Below are positions 26,655-35,307 of a stretch of 64,000 bases of DNA, piece by piece. A model generated the notes under the pieces. It made no database searches. It was not told the DNA's origin and saw only the letters and a program-made list of their open reading frames with translations. The stretch is taken from assembly GCF_018885265.1 (NCBI RefSeq), contig NZ_CP076538.1, positions 1,896,001-1,960,000 of the forward strand, given 5' to 3'. This DNA is from Amycolatopsis aidingensis (GTDB taxonomy: Bacteria > Actinomycetota > Actinomycetes > Mycobacteriales > Pseudonocardiaceae). A program made the translations under genes and the position numbers. Numbering within the stretch: position 1 is the stretch's first letter; every line of letters starts with the position of its first letter.

Positions 26655-28475
26655 TCAGTTCACGCAGACGACGCCGTCGGCGGTGATGGGGGCTTCTTCC
26701 TTGGCCCGCTCCGCCCCGGTGGGCTGCTGCTGGTCCGCGGCCTGTTGTCCGGAGCCAGAGGGTGTCTGACCAGTTCCGGACGGTGCCGAGTCCGATCCCG
26801 AGTCGTCCGCCGATCCCGAGCCGTCCGCCGCTGCCGAGTCGGGGTAGTCGGTGCCGAGCAGGATGGTGGCGTGTCCGGCCGCGATCGACGGGTCCTCCTG
26901 GACCTCGATCGGGCCGCCGCTGTTGTCCAGCGCCCCGGCCACCTGGTCGCCCATGGCCTGCTCGCCTTCCGGGACCCGCACCACGGTGCCATGGCGGGCT
27001 TCGGCATTGCCCGTCTGGCCCGCGGTGAAGCCCTTCCCGGACAGCGTCTGGGAGACCCCCGCGGCCAGTGCGGTGGTGCCGGAGCCGTTGAACACATCGA
27101 CGGTGATCGCGGAGTTCGGCACCCCGGTGTCCTGCTTCTTCTCCTCGCCACCGGCGAGGTTCTGCACGAAGGCGCGGACCTCCCTCGGATCGACCTGCAC
27201 CGCGGTGCCGTCGCTGGGGGTCTCGTACTCGATGTTCACCACCGGGATGGTCCGGAACTCGATCTGGCCCCCGGTCAGCCCTTTCATCCGCTGGGCGAAC
27301 CCGAGGATGTCCCAGCCCTTGTTCAACACCACCGACTTCTTGATCGCGTCGGTGAGGTCGCTGAGCTTGCCCGGATCGGCCAGCGTGCCCGCGGACAGGA
27401 TCTTCCTTGCCAGGCCGGCCATGAACACCTGCTGGCGCACCACCCGGTCCAGGTCGCCGCGCGGCAGCCCGTGCCGCTGCCGGACGAAGGCCAGCGCCTC
27501 CAGGCCCTCGACCGTGGTCTTCCCCTTCTCGAACCGGGCGCCGGAGTAGGGGTCCCTGGTGTCCTGCTTGAGGCAGACGTCCACCCCGCCGATGGCCTGG
27601 GTGATCTCGTAGAAGCCGAGCAGATTGATCGAGGCGTAGTTGTCGATGGTGGCGCCGGTAAGCCCCTCCACCGTCTTGATCAACGTCTTGGCACCCGCCT
27701 GATTGCTGCGGACCTCCAGTTGCTTGGGGTCGCTGACACCTTCCTCCTGGAGTTCCTCCCTGGCTTCCAGCTTCCCGCGGGCGTAGGCGGAGTTGATCTT
27801 GTGCTTGCCGTGCCCGCCGGGGATGTCGACGTAGGAGTCCCGCGGCAGCGACAGCGCTACGGCCTTGCTGCCGTCGTTCGGGATGTGCACGAAGATCAGC
27901 GTGTCGGTGTTCAACTCACCATCGGCCACGCCGGCGTTCAACTTGGCCAGCATCTCCTCCGGCAGCGGGTTGCCCTGCGCGTCGGTGCGGCTGTCCATCC
28001 CGACCAGCAGGATGTCCCTGGCGCCGTCGGCAGGCAGCTCCCCGGTGTCGTTGGACTCGATCACGTCGGCGAAGGTCAGTCCGTCGACGAGGCCCTGCAT
28101 GGCGGCCCAGCCGTAACCGGTGACGCTCATGACCAGCAGGGACACCAGGGACAGCGCGATCTTGGGCCCGCGGCCGGCACCACGCCTGCCCCGGGGTTGC
28201 GGTTGCTTGCGTGGCGGTGGCCCCGGCCTGTCCTTCGCCGGACCCTTGGCCGAGCTCTCGGCCGGACGCCGGTTCGGCGGCCGGGGCGGTTGCTGCCGCC
28301 CGGGTGGTGGGGCCGCCCCACGCCGGGGTGCCGCCCCACGGGCCTGCGGACGCGGGCGGGCGCCGCCCTGCGGCGGCTGTGCCGGCCTCCCTGGTTGCCG
28401 TTCGCTGCCGGTTTGCTCCTGCCAGGGCCGCGCGGGACGCCGGTTCCCGCCTCCGTCCCGTGGCGGATACTCCAC
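26655..28475 (-). CDS. LytR-CpsA-Psr (LCP) family cell-wall glycopolymer ligase with LytR_C domain
   Basis: The product is 606 aa from GTG 28475, which has GGAAGGGAG upstream. A proline/arginine-rich cytoplasmic segment of about 110 residues precedes one membrane helix (IALSLVSLLVMSVTGYGWA). The LCP domain shows ILLVGMDSRTDAQGN, LSLPRDSYVDIPG, KINSAYARG and LEALAFVRQRHGLPRGDLDR. A LytR_C domain (ITVDVFNGSGTTALAAGVS) and a Ser/Gly/Gln-rich tail follow. LCP enzymes transfer arabinogalactan or teichoic-type polymers to peptidoglycan. It acts outside the membrane. Confidence 0.92.
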   Translation of the reverse strand: MEYPPRDGGGNRRPARPWQEQTGSERQPGRPAQPPQGGARPRPQARGAAPRRGAAPPPGRQQPPRPPNRRPAESSAKGPAKDRPGPPPRKQPQPRGRRGAGRGPKIALSLVSLLVMSVTGYGWAAMQGLVDGLTFADVIESNDTGELPADGARDILLVGMDSRTDAQGNPLPEEMLAKLNAGVADGELNTDTLIFVHIPNDGSKAVALSLPRDSYVDIPGGHGKHKINSAYARGKLEAREELQEEGVSDPKQLEVRSNQAGAKTLIKTVEGLTGATIDNYASINLLGFYEITQAIGGVDVCLKQDTRDPYSGARFEKGKTTVEGLEALAFVRQRHGLPRGDLDRVVRQQVFMAGLARKILSAGTLADPGKLSDLTDAIKKSVVLNKGWDILGFAQRMKGLTGGQIEFRTIPVVNIEYETPSDGTAVQVDPREVRAFVQNLAGGEEKKQDTGVPNSAITVDVFNGSGTTALAAGVSQTLSGKGFTAGQTGNAEARHGTVVRVPEGEQAMGDQVAGALDNSGGPIEVQEDPSIAAGHATILLGTDYPDSAAADGSGSADDSGSDSAPSGTGQTPSGSGQQAADQQQPTGAERAKEEAPITADGVVCVN

Positions 28476-28649
28476 GCCAGCAGCTCCCTTCCTCCGACGA
28501 TGAAGACGACGAATTCGTGCCGGTCCCCAGATCCTCACGGTTGGACGTCGGTCGGCATGATCAGGTTGCCGTAGCGTCGCACACCGGCTCGCGGATGTGG
28601 GCGAGGGCACCCCACTGTGGGCGACGTGGTTACTTTCGGTAGATGCCGG

Positions 28650-30839
28650 TCAGTGCCGGGTCATTCCCGGCTCGCGCCCGGTCAGCCGCGGAACCAGCAG
28701 CGTAGCGGCGGCGGCCACGGCGGCGAAGGCGGCCGCTCCGCCGTGGATGACCAACCCGACCGAGCTACCCGCGGCCGAGGTGGTTGCGGACAGTAGTAGC
28801 GGGATGCAGGCCAGCGTGCTCACCAGCCAGGTGCCCGGTGACGCGCTGGTGCCGGTGCGGAGGGTGTCCAGCATGCACACGCCAAGTAACAGCAGGACGA
28901 GACTCTGGATCGGGTCCACCGGAAGCCCGAGCAGATCCGCCCGGCCCGCGTCACCGGCGAAGCTGGTGCGGGCGAAGCCGAACACCCCGAACGTCGCGTA
29001 GCCGATGCCAAGGCCCGCCGCGGCCTTACTGAGCACGGCACCCAGCCGGTCGTGCGGGAACCGGGGCGCCAGCGCGGGTAGCGGCGGCCCGCTGACATGC
29101 CGCTCGAACCACCAGAAGACCAGCGCCGCGGGCCCGGCGAGCAGGCCGAGCGCCATCAGCGACCGCGGCTGGGTGAGCCAGGCCAGTCCGGCGTGCAGCC
29201 GATCCGGCAGGTGCACCGCGGAGACCAGGACCAGCATGGCCGCGAGGAAAGCGAGATACAGGCTCATCGGCGCGCGCAGGGCGAACCCCGCCATCCCGGC
29301 GGGTGCGGGCCGGCGCGCCAGCGCCGCGAGCGGGGTGGCCAGCAGGGCCAGCAGTCCGAGCTGGACCAGCCCGAGTACGAGAGCGGGGATGGCCGGTCCG
29401 GCCAGCGCCGGGGGCGTTCCCGGCACACCCAGCAGGAGCGGTTGCCACGTTCCGGTCGTGGTGGCCACCACCAGCGTGCCCGCGGCCACCACGCCGAGGC
29501 CGGCCAGCAGGCGGCGTGGCGCGCGCCCGTCCAGATGCAGGAAGGCGAGCTGCTGGGCGAACAAGGCGAGTCCGATGGCGGCCAGGTCGTCCAGCCGCGG
29601 TGAGCCGGTCCGCCGCGCTGCCAGATCCAGCAGCGGCACCGTGCCGAGCAAGGCGAGCAGGACCAGCCACGGTGCCCTGCGGTGCAGTGTCAGCAGCGCA
29701 GGGGCGAGCACGATGGTCACCAGGTACACCCCGAGCAGCCACAGCGGATGCAGCGCGATCCGCATCACCGCCGAGCTCGTGCCGGGCGGGATGGCCAGCA
29801 GCTCCAGTGCGAGCGGCACCGCGAAGGCCACCACGGCGAAGATCAGCGTGGGCCGGAGCAGCCTGCCCGCACGGTGTGCCAGGTACTCCCGGTACCCGCC
29901 GCCGGCCTCCAGCACGGCGCGCCAGCTTGCGGCGGCCGCGTGCCCGCCCGCGAAGAAGAACACGAAGGCGAGCTGGGTGAGCCAGCTCACCGGCCAGAGC
30001 CAGTCCCCAGGCGCACCGGCCCAGCGGGCGAGCGCGATCCCGGCCTCGCCGAGCATGAGCGTCACCACTGCCGCGACCCCGAGCAGGCCCCATCGGCTGC
30101 CGTTCCGCGACGGTGCCGCGTCCCCACGACGGTGCCGCGGTTGCCACCGGGCCGCATGCCGCCTGCGTAGCCACCAGCGCAACCGGAAGGTCAGCAGCAA
30201 CCCGATCGCGCCGACCCCGGCGAGCATCGGCCCGATCGGCTCGCCGACCGGTGGGCCCCAGCGCTGGTGCCAGGAGTTGACCACCAGTCCGGCCGAGTAC
30301 AGCGAGGCGACGGCGCGGCACAGGTCCGCCGAACCCGCCGGCTTGATCCGGCACATCGCGTGCATGTCCGCGGACAACCGGTCGTCCAGTGCCTTCCTGG
30401 CATCCTGGCCGAGTGGTTGCCCCTTCGCGGCCGCATAGCGGAGCAGATCGTAGCCGAGGTCATGGGCCCGGCAGGAGGCGCCGTAGTCCCAGCGCGTGTT
30501 GTCATCCCCCCAAGGGGTCGAGCAGCCGCCACCGACGTGGATGGCGCGCACCGTGCCGTCCGGCGCCTGCTCCCTGGCTGGTGTGACGCCGGTCACCGCG
30601 GTGAAATCCGCGGGCAGCCTGCCGAGCGCGTCCGCGCCGGAGCCCGGGGTGAGCAGCGCGTCGACCGCGTGCCGGGCGGCCGCCACATCGGCCCCGAGTT
30701 CCTCCTGCGGTGGCGGGGCGGTGGAGCGGGATGCCATGAAACCGAAGCCGAGCACGACCAGCACCAGCAGCAGCATCCATGCCGATGTCCACAGCGGACG
30801 GCGCACGCGCGGTGGCGGATGCGGCTGCTGCGTGATCAT
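28650..30839 (-). CDS. phospholipase A2-like domain fused to acyltransferase-3-type membrane domain
   Basis: The product is 729 aa from ATG 30839. After one N-terminal membrane helix comes a prokaryotic phospholipase A2-like domain: GGCSTPWGDDN and YGASCRAHDLGYDLL, with the catalytic pair H126-D127 between candidate disulfide cysteines C106 and C123. From about residue 195 there are about ten transmembrane segments with the acyltransferase-3 pattern (FVFFFAGGH, HRAGRLLRPTLIFAVV). The fusion suggests that an acyl chain released or exchanged at the outer face could be handled by the membrane acyltransferase. That coupling is inference. I know of no described protein with this order. Confidence 0.7.
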   Translation of the reverse strand: MITQQPHPPPRVRRPLWTSAWMLLLVLVVLGFGFMASRSTAPPPQEELGADVAAARHAVDALLTPGSGADALGRLPADFTAVTGVTPAREQAPDGTVRAIHVGGGCSTPWGDDNTRWDYGASCRAHDLGYDLLRYAAAKGQPLGQDARKALDDRLSADMHAMCRIKPAGSADLCRAVASLYSAGLVVNSWHQRWGPPVGEPIGPMLAGVGAIGLLLTFRLRWWLRRRHAARWQPRHRRGDAAPSRNGSRWGLLGVAAVVTLMLGEAGIALARWAGAPGDWLWPVSWLTQLAFVFFFAGGHAAAASWRAVLEAGGGYREYLAHRAGRLLRPTLIFAVVAFAVPLALELLAIPPGTSSAVMRIALHPLWLLGVYLVTIVLAPALLTLHRRAPWLVLLALLGTVPLLDLAARRTGSPRLDDLAAIGLALFAQQLAFLHLDGRAPRRLLAGLGVVAAGTLVVATTTGTWQPLLLGVPGTPPALAGPAIPALVLGLVQLGLLALLATPLAALARRPAPAGMAGFALRAPMSLYLAFLAAMLVLVSAVHLPDRLHAGLAWLTQPRSLMALGLLAGPAALVFWWFERHVSGPPLPALAPRFPHDRLGAVLSKAAAGLGIGYATFGVFGFARTSFAGDAGRADLLGLPVDPIQSLVLLLLGVCMLDTLRTGTSASPGTWLVSTLACIPLLLSATTSAAGSSVGLVIHGGAAAFAAVAAAATLLVPRLTGREPGMTRH

Positions 30840-31174
30840 GCAATCCAGACTGGCAGGGGCGGGTGAGGGTGAACATCGGGCCATCCCCCGATATCCGCGA
30901 TCTTGACGGAATGTGGTCCGAACAGGCTACAAGCCATCGGGTGGCTGTCGCTGTACGTGGTCGGCGTGCCCCGGAGGTTGCCGCCCGGTCGCCGTTCTTG
31001 CCGGTCGTGCCGCCCAGCGGGTTGCTCCCGATCCCGTCCGGAGGGGCTGATTGCCGCAGGTCAGGCGTTACCGCGGGTGCGGGTGGCGTGCCGGTGGCTC
31101 GTTTCTGCGAACTCAAGAAAAATTTCAGTCCGACTGCGTTGCCCGGGCCGTAACGTTGGTATGTCCGGCCGATG

Positions 31175-31204
31175 CCGAATTTTCGAGAGGGGGAGAAATT
31201 TCGG
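31175..31204. repeat. inverted repeat, 10-bp arms with one mismatch
   Basis: CCGAATTTTC and GAAATTTCGG flank a 10-nt loop rich in G. Confidence 0.6.
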
Positions 31205-31290
31205 CTGGCCCTGGCGTCGTTGCCTGCCGGGCATGCCGGTTCGGCATAATTGACCATGTCCCCCAGGTGGTCACCGGTCCGGCAGATAAG

Positions 31291-31333
31291 GGTAGCAGGA
31301 TCACGGCTACGCTCGTGCCGTGATCCTGCTACC
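31291..31333. repeat. perfect inverted repeat, 17-bp arms, 9-nt loop
   Basis: The left arm GGTAGCAGGATCACGGC (31291-31307) is exactly complementary to the right arm 31317-31333, around the loop TACGCTCGT. There is no T-run after either arm. The stem is strong enough to act as a terminator or as an RNA structure. Confidence 0.85.
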
Positions 31334-31460
31334 GCCACGGTTGAACCGGCGTCACGGGGTGTTCGAGACTTCAGGATAGTTGAACCGGCTGCCGCTACTT
31401 TTATTCATTGTTCTTCTTATCTTGTGCGGGAGCGATGATTCGGATGACGGTACGGTTCAA

Positions 31461-31489
31461 TGATTCTTCGCCGCGTCGGCGAAGAATCA
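31461..31489. repeat. perfect inverted repeat, 13-bp arms, 3-nt loop
   Basis: TGATTCTTCGCCG (31461-31473) pairs exactly with 31477-31489 around CGT. No T-run follows. It lies inside the weak small frame at 31435-31641, which argues against that frame being a gene or suggests translation-dependent folding. Confidence 0.85.
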
Positions 31490-31795
31490 AGAACACTGCA
31501 ACGCCGAGCGAGAGGGAACAGGATATCGAGCGGTCGATCGATACGGCGGAGGAACCCGGTGACGAGCCGAGTCCGGGCCGTGCCGTCGCGATCGCGGGCT
31601 TCCTGCGGCGGAATGACCAGGGCTGGCGGCCCAAGCGCTAGTCGCCGGTGCGCCGGGGCGGCATCCGGGTGAAATGGCGTGACGAGCTGCCGGGTAGTCG
31701 CAATCATGTCCCTTGGACAACGGTGACCGCGTCCCGGGGGTCGGCTGGGGGAGATTCTGCCGACGGCGCGGCGGTACTCGGCGGGGGCAGTTGGC

Positions 31796-34700
31796 ATGGG
31801 TTACGACGCGGCCACATTCGGTGAGCAGCTGCGTGCCGGTCGCATCAGTGCCGGACTGACCCAGCGCGACCTCGCCAGGCGCACCGGACTCAGCGAGCGA
31901 GCTGTCCGCTATATCGAGCAGGGGAGGATCGGCAGGCCCCGGCCGGAGTCCGTGCGGCGGCTCGCCGAGGCGGTCGGGCTGACGGTAGACGGGCAGACGT
32001 CCCCGGACGCGGATATGGGCGGTACCGATCAACTCCGGATCGAGGTGTTGGGGCCACTCGTGGTGACCAGTGCGGGCACGCCACTCGCCCTCGGTCCAAT
32101 GAAGCAGCGCTGCCTGTTCGGGCTGCTTGCCCTGCGGCCCAACACGATGGTCACGCATGACGAGGCCATTGGCGTGCTCTGGGGAGAGCACCCGCCGGCG
32201 AGTTGCCTGAACCTGGTGCACACTTACGCCTCCGGGCTGCGCAAGGCCCTCCGGGGCGTTCGTGGGCCGTCCGAAGAGCTGATCACCTCCGCGCATGGTG
32301 GGTACACACTCACGGCGGGTCCGGCGGAGCTGGATCTACTGCGGTTTGACGAGTTCGCGGCCAAGGCCCGGCAGGTAGGCGAACACGAGCCGCGCAGGGC
32401 ATGCGACCTGTTCGGCCGGGCCCTGCGTTGCTGGCGGGCACCGGTGCTGGCCGATCTGCACGCCGGGGTGCGCCAGCATCCGGCCGCGGTGGCCGTAGCC
32501 GGAAGGCGGCTCGAGGTGGCGCTGGCCTACGCCGACCTGGCGTTGGGCGAAGCCGCCTACGAGGCGGTCCTGGAGCGGTTGCGGCCGCTGGCGCAGGAGG
32601 AGCCGCTGCACGAAGGACTGCACGCCCGGCTGATGGCCGCCTTGGCCGGGGCAGGTCAGCAGGCGGCCGCGCTGCACCTGTTCGACGAGGTCCGGCGCAG
32701 GCTCGGCGAGGAACTCGGCGTGCGGCCCGGAGCCGAGATGCGGTCCGCTCACCTGCGTATCGTCCGCGCGGAACCGTCGGCGGCCGCGCCGCGGGCGAGG
32801 AAGGCCACGCCGGTGCCCGCGCAGTTACCGCCCGCCGTCGCCGGTTTCGTCGGCAGGCAGGAACACCTGCGACAGCTGGACGCACACCTGCGGCCGGGTG
32901 CGGGGCGCGAGGGAGCGGAGGCCGCGATCTCGGTGCTCACCGGTGCCGCCGGGGTCGGCAAGACCGCACTCGCCGTGCACTGGGCACATCGGGTCCGCGC
33001 GGACTTTCCCGATGGGCAGCTGCACGTCGACCTGCGCGGCTACGCGCGGGCCACGCCGGTCGGGGCCGCGGAGGCGCTGACGCAGTTCCTGCGTGCGCTC
33101 GGGGTACCGGCGGAGCGGGTACCCGTGGACGAGGAGGAAGCCGCGGGACTGTATCGCACGCTGCTGGCCGACCGCCGCGTGCTGGTGTTGCTGGACAATG
33201 CAGTGGGCGCCGATCAGGTGCGGCCGTTGCTTCCGGGAAGCCCCAACTGCGCGGTCCTGGTCACCAGCAGGGACCGGCTGTCCGGCCTTGTCGCCAACGA
33301 GGGCGCCCGCCACCTGACGCTCGACGTTCTCGAACCCGACGACGGGGAGGCGCTGCTGGTCCGGATGCTCGGCGAGCGGCGGGCCGGGGCCGATCCGGTC
33401 GGCGTCGCGGAACTCGTCCGCACCTGCGCCTACCTGCCACTCGCGCTGCGGATCGCCGGCGCCAACCTCGTCGCCATGCCGTATGCGGCCATCGGCGCGT
33501 ACACCGCCGAACTCCGCGAGCGAGGACGGATGTCCGGGCTGGCGCTCGACGGGGAGAGCGGGGACGCCGTACGGAGTACGTTCGACCTCTCCTACTCCAG
33601 GCTTGCCGCGGAAACCCGCCGGTTGTTCCGGTTCCTCGGCCTGGTGCCGGGCCCGGACTTCACTGTGGACGCAGCGGCGGCCCTGACCGAACGGACCGTT
33701 GACGATGTTCACAAGGGACTTCGCTCGCTGGTGAACGCCAGCCTGTTGCAGGAGCGGGTTTCCGGACGCTACCGGTTCCATGACCTGATCCGGGAGTACG
33801 CCGCCGAACGCGCGGAACACGAGCACAGCGCGGCCGACCTGCGCGCTGCGCGCGAGCGGCTGTTCGACTTCTACCTGCACACGGCAAGCGCGGCCACCGG
33901 AGTGCTGTATCCGTATGTTCCTCGGGAGCCGATAGCACGGGAACTCGCCGCGCCGCATACCGCAAGTCTGCCCACCGCCTCCACGGCGGTCGACTGGTTG
34001 GATTCGGAACGGCTCAATATCGTATCCGCGGCGATTGTTGCGCCCACTCATGGTGCGCACTCCTATTCGTGGCGGATGGCCGACGTTTTGCGTGACTACT
34101 TTCGTATTCGAGGTTACTGCACAGACGGGCTGCGTGTCTGTCATACTGCCTTGGGTGCGGCGCGTGAGCTACGTGACGAAAAGGCTGAAGCCTTGGTCCT
34201 GGGAGTCCTTGGGTTAATGCGTATAAATCTAAGCGACTACCAGAATGCAATTTCCTCATATCGAGAATCTCTTGTCGTTCACCGGAAGTGGTCTGACCAT
34301 GTAGCCGAAGCTTCTGTGTTACTCGATATGGGCCGGTGCTATTCATATTTGGGTGAACCGGTGCGAGCCGTTGAGACTTACGAGCAGGCACTTAACCTGA
34401 ACAGGGAGGTTGGCAACTCGCGCGGTGAGGCTAGCGCGCTGAACTATCTCGGGGTGTCCGCCCGTTCGCTGGGACAGCTGGACCGGGCACTGAACTATGG
34501 CAACGAAGCGCTGAGGTTGGCGCGAGACATCGACGCGAAGGATGTAGAAGCTCAATCGCTGCATAGTCTCGGACTGACGAACTGGGCGCGGGGCAGGTTG
34601 GATGAGGCGCGTGGGTACTTGCTGTCGGCGCTGGAGATTACTCAACTGACCGGACATCGGCATGGGGAAGCGGTCACTATCCTTTGCCTTGCCGAGACGA

Positions 34701-35305
34701 ATTGCGACGCCGGCCGGTACGCAGAGGCCGAAGCGCAGGCACGCGATGGCATGCAGCAGGGCAGGGAGTTGGGCGAGCGACGACACGAGATCATCGGGCT
34801 CGACGTGCTTGCGAAGGTGCACCGGCGGCGCGGCCAGCATACGGATGCCGTTCGTCACTACCGCACGGCACTTCGCCTCGCGCGGGAATTCGGCGACCGC
34901 TACAACGAGATTTCCATACTTCACGGACTCGTGTCCGTGTGCCGTGGCGGAGGTTTCCTGGAGGAAGCACTCGCGTCTGGCCACGAGGCGCTCACCAATA
35001 TACGCCGCACGGCTATCAGGCTGTTCGAAGGAAGCGTGCTGGCCGAACTCGCGCACACGTACCTGGACCTTGGTGATCTCGAACGGGCCACCGAATACGT
35101 CGATAAAGGACTTACCATCGCGTTGGAACGTGGCCAGCGCCTTGCCGCGGCACGGTCGTTGCTCGTATCGGGACTTATTGAGCAGGCCATGGGGAACCTC
35201 GGTACAGCTCGACGTCGTTGGCAGGACGCGCTGAGCATCTGCACCTCGGTCGGCGCCGCCGATTCCGCCGATATCCAGGCGTTGCTGGATACGTTGTGCG
35301 ACTAG
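31796..35305 (+). CDS. AfsR/SARP-type regulator with N-terminal XRE HTH, NB-ARC ATPase and TPR repeats
   Basis: The product is 1169 aa. Residues 8-65 form an XRE HTH (LRAGRISAGLTQRDLARRTG, SERAVRYIEQGRIG). Then come an OmpR-like winged helix (about 80-165), the bacterial transcription activation domain (about 170-310), an NB-ARC ATPase with Walker A GAAGVGKTAL near 384, and TPR-like repeats from about 760 to the end (LNYLGVSARSLGQLDRAL and similar). SARP regulators activate secondary-metabolite genes; the XRE addition is less usual. From about 34.0 kb on, the codons are clearly less GC-rich than in the first two thirds. It is convergent with the GGDEF gene, 2 bp apart. Its target cluster is unknown. 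Confidence 0.9.
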   Translation: MGYDAATFGEQLRAGRISAGLTQRDLARRTGLSERAVRYIEQGRIGRPRPESVRRLAEAVGLTVDGQTSPDADMGGTDQLRIEVLGPLVVTSAGTPLALGPMKQRCLFGLLALRPNTMVTHDEAIGVLWGEHPPASCLNLVHTYASGLRKALRGVRGPSEELITSAHGGYTLTAGPAELDLLRFDEFAAKARQVGEHEPRRACDLFGRALRCWRAPVLADLHAGVRQHPAAVAVAGRRLEVALAYADLALGEAAYEAVLERLRPLAQEEPLHEGLHARLMAALAGAGQQAAALHLFDEVRRRLGEELGVRPGAEMRSAHLRIVRAEPSAAAPRARKATPVPAQLPPAVAGFVGRQEHLRQLDAHLRPGAGREGAEAAISVLTGAAGVGKTALAVHWAHRVRADFPDGQLHVDLRGYARATPVGAAEALTQFLRALGVPAERVPVDEEEAAGLYRTLLADRRVLVLLDNAVGADQVRPLLPGSPNCAVLVTSRDRLSGLVANEGARHLTLDVLEPDDGEALLVRMLGERRAGADPVGVAELVRTCAYLPLALRIAGANLVAMPYAAIGAYTAELRERGRMSGLALDGESGDAVRSTFDLSYSRLAAETRRLFRFLGLVPGPDFTVDAAAALTERTVDDVHKGLRSLVNASLLQERVSGRYRFHDLIREYAAERAEHEHSAADLRAARERLFDFYLHTASAATGVLYPYVPREPIARELAAPHTASLPTASTAVDWLDSERLNIVSAAIVAPTHGAHSYSWRMADVLRDYFRIRGYCTDGLRVCHTALGAARELRDEKAEALVLGVLGLMRINLSDYQNAISSYRESLVVHRKWSDHVAEASVLLDMGRCYSYLGEPVRAVETYEQALNLNREVGNSRGEASALNYLGVSARSLGQLDRALNYGNEALRLARDIDAKDVEAQSLHSLGLTNWARGRLDEARGYLLSALEITQLTGHRHGEAVTILCLAETNCDAGRYAEAEAQARDGMQQGRELGERRHEIIGLDVLAKVHRRRGQHTDAVRHYRTALRLAREFGDRYNEISILHGLVSVCRGGGFLEEALASGHEALTNIRRTAIRLFEGSVLAELAHTYLDLGDLERATEYVDKGLTIALERGQRLAAARSLLVSGLIEQAMGNLGTARRRWQDALSICTSVGAADSADIQALLDTLCD

Positions 35306-35307
35306 TG

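Larger units (their letters stand above)
30840..31795. other. 956-bp divergent intergenic region with three strong inverted repeats
   Basis: No frame here has convincing coding character. One weak candidate is 31435-31641 (+), 68 codons behind GGGAG with a moderate GC bias in third positions. The region holds inverted repeats at 31175-31204, 31291-31333 and 31461-31489, and a direct repeat GTTGAACCGGC at 31340-31350 and 31379-31389. It must contain the promoters of the phospholipase fusion and of the AfsR-type regulator, but the hairpins lie too far from either gene's end to be their terminators. Confidence 0.6.

Noticed and set aside
31291..31333. 17-bp perfect inverted repeat as a rho-independent terminator
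   Set aside because: No T-run follows either arm and neither neighbouring gene ends here; both flanking genes start outward from this region. It is kept as an unexplained hairpin.
31435..31641. Small open frame (68 codons) before the AfsR-type gene
   Set aside because: It has a ribosome-like GGGAG but only moderate third-position GC, no family match, and a perfect 13-bp hairpin inside the frame. It was left as part of the intergenic description.
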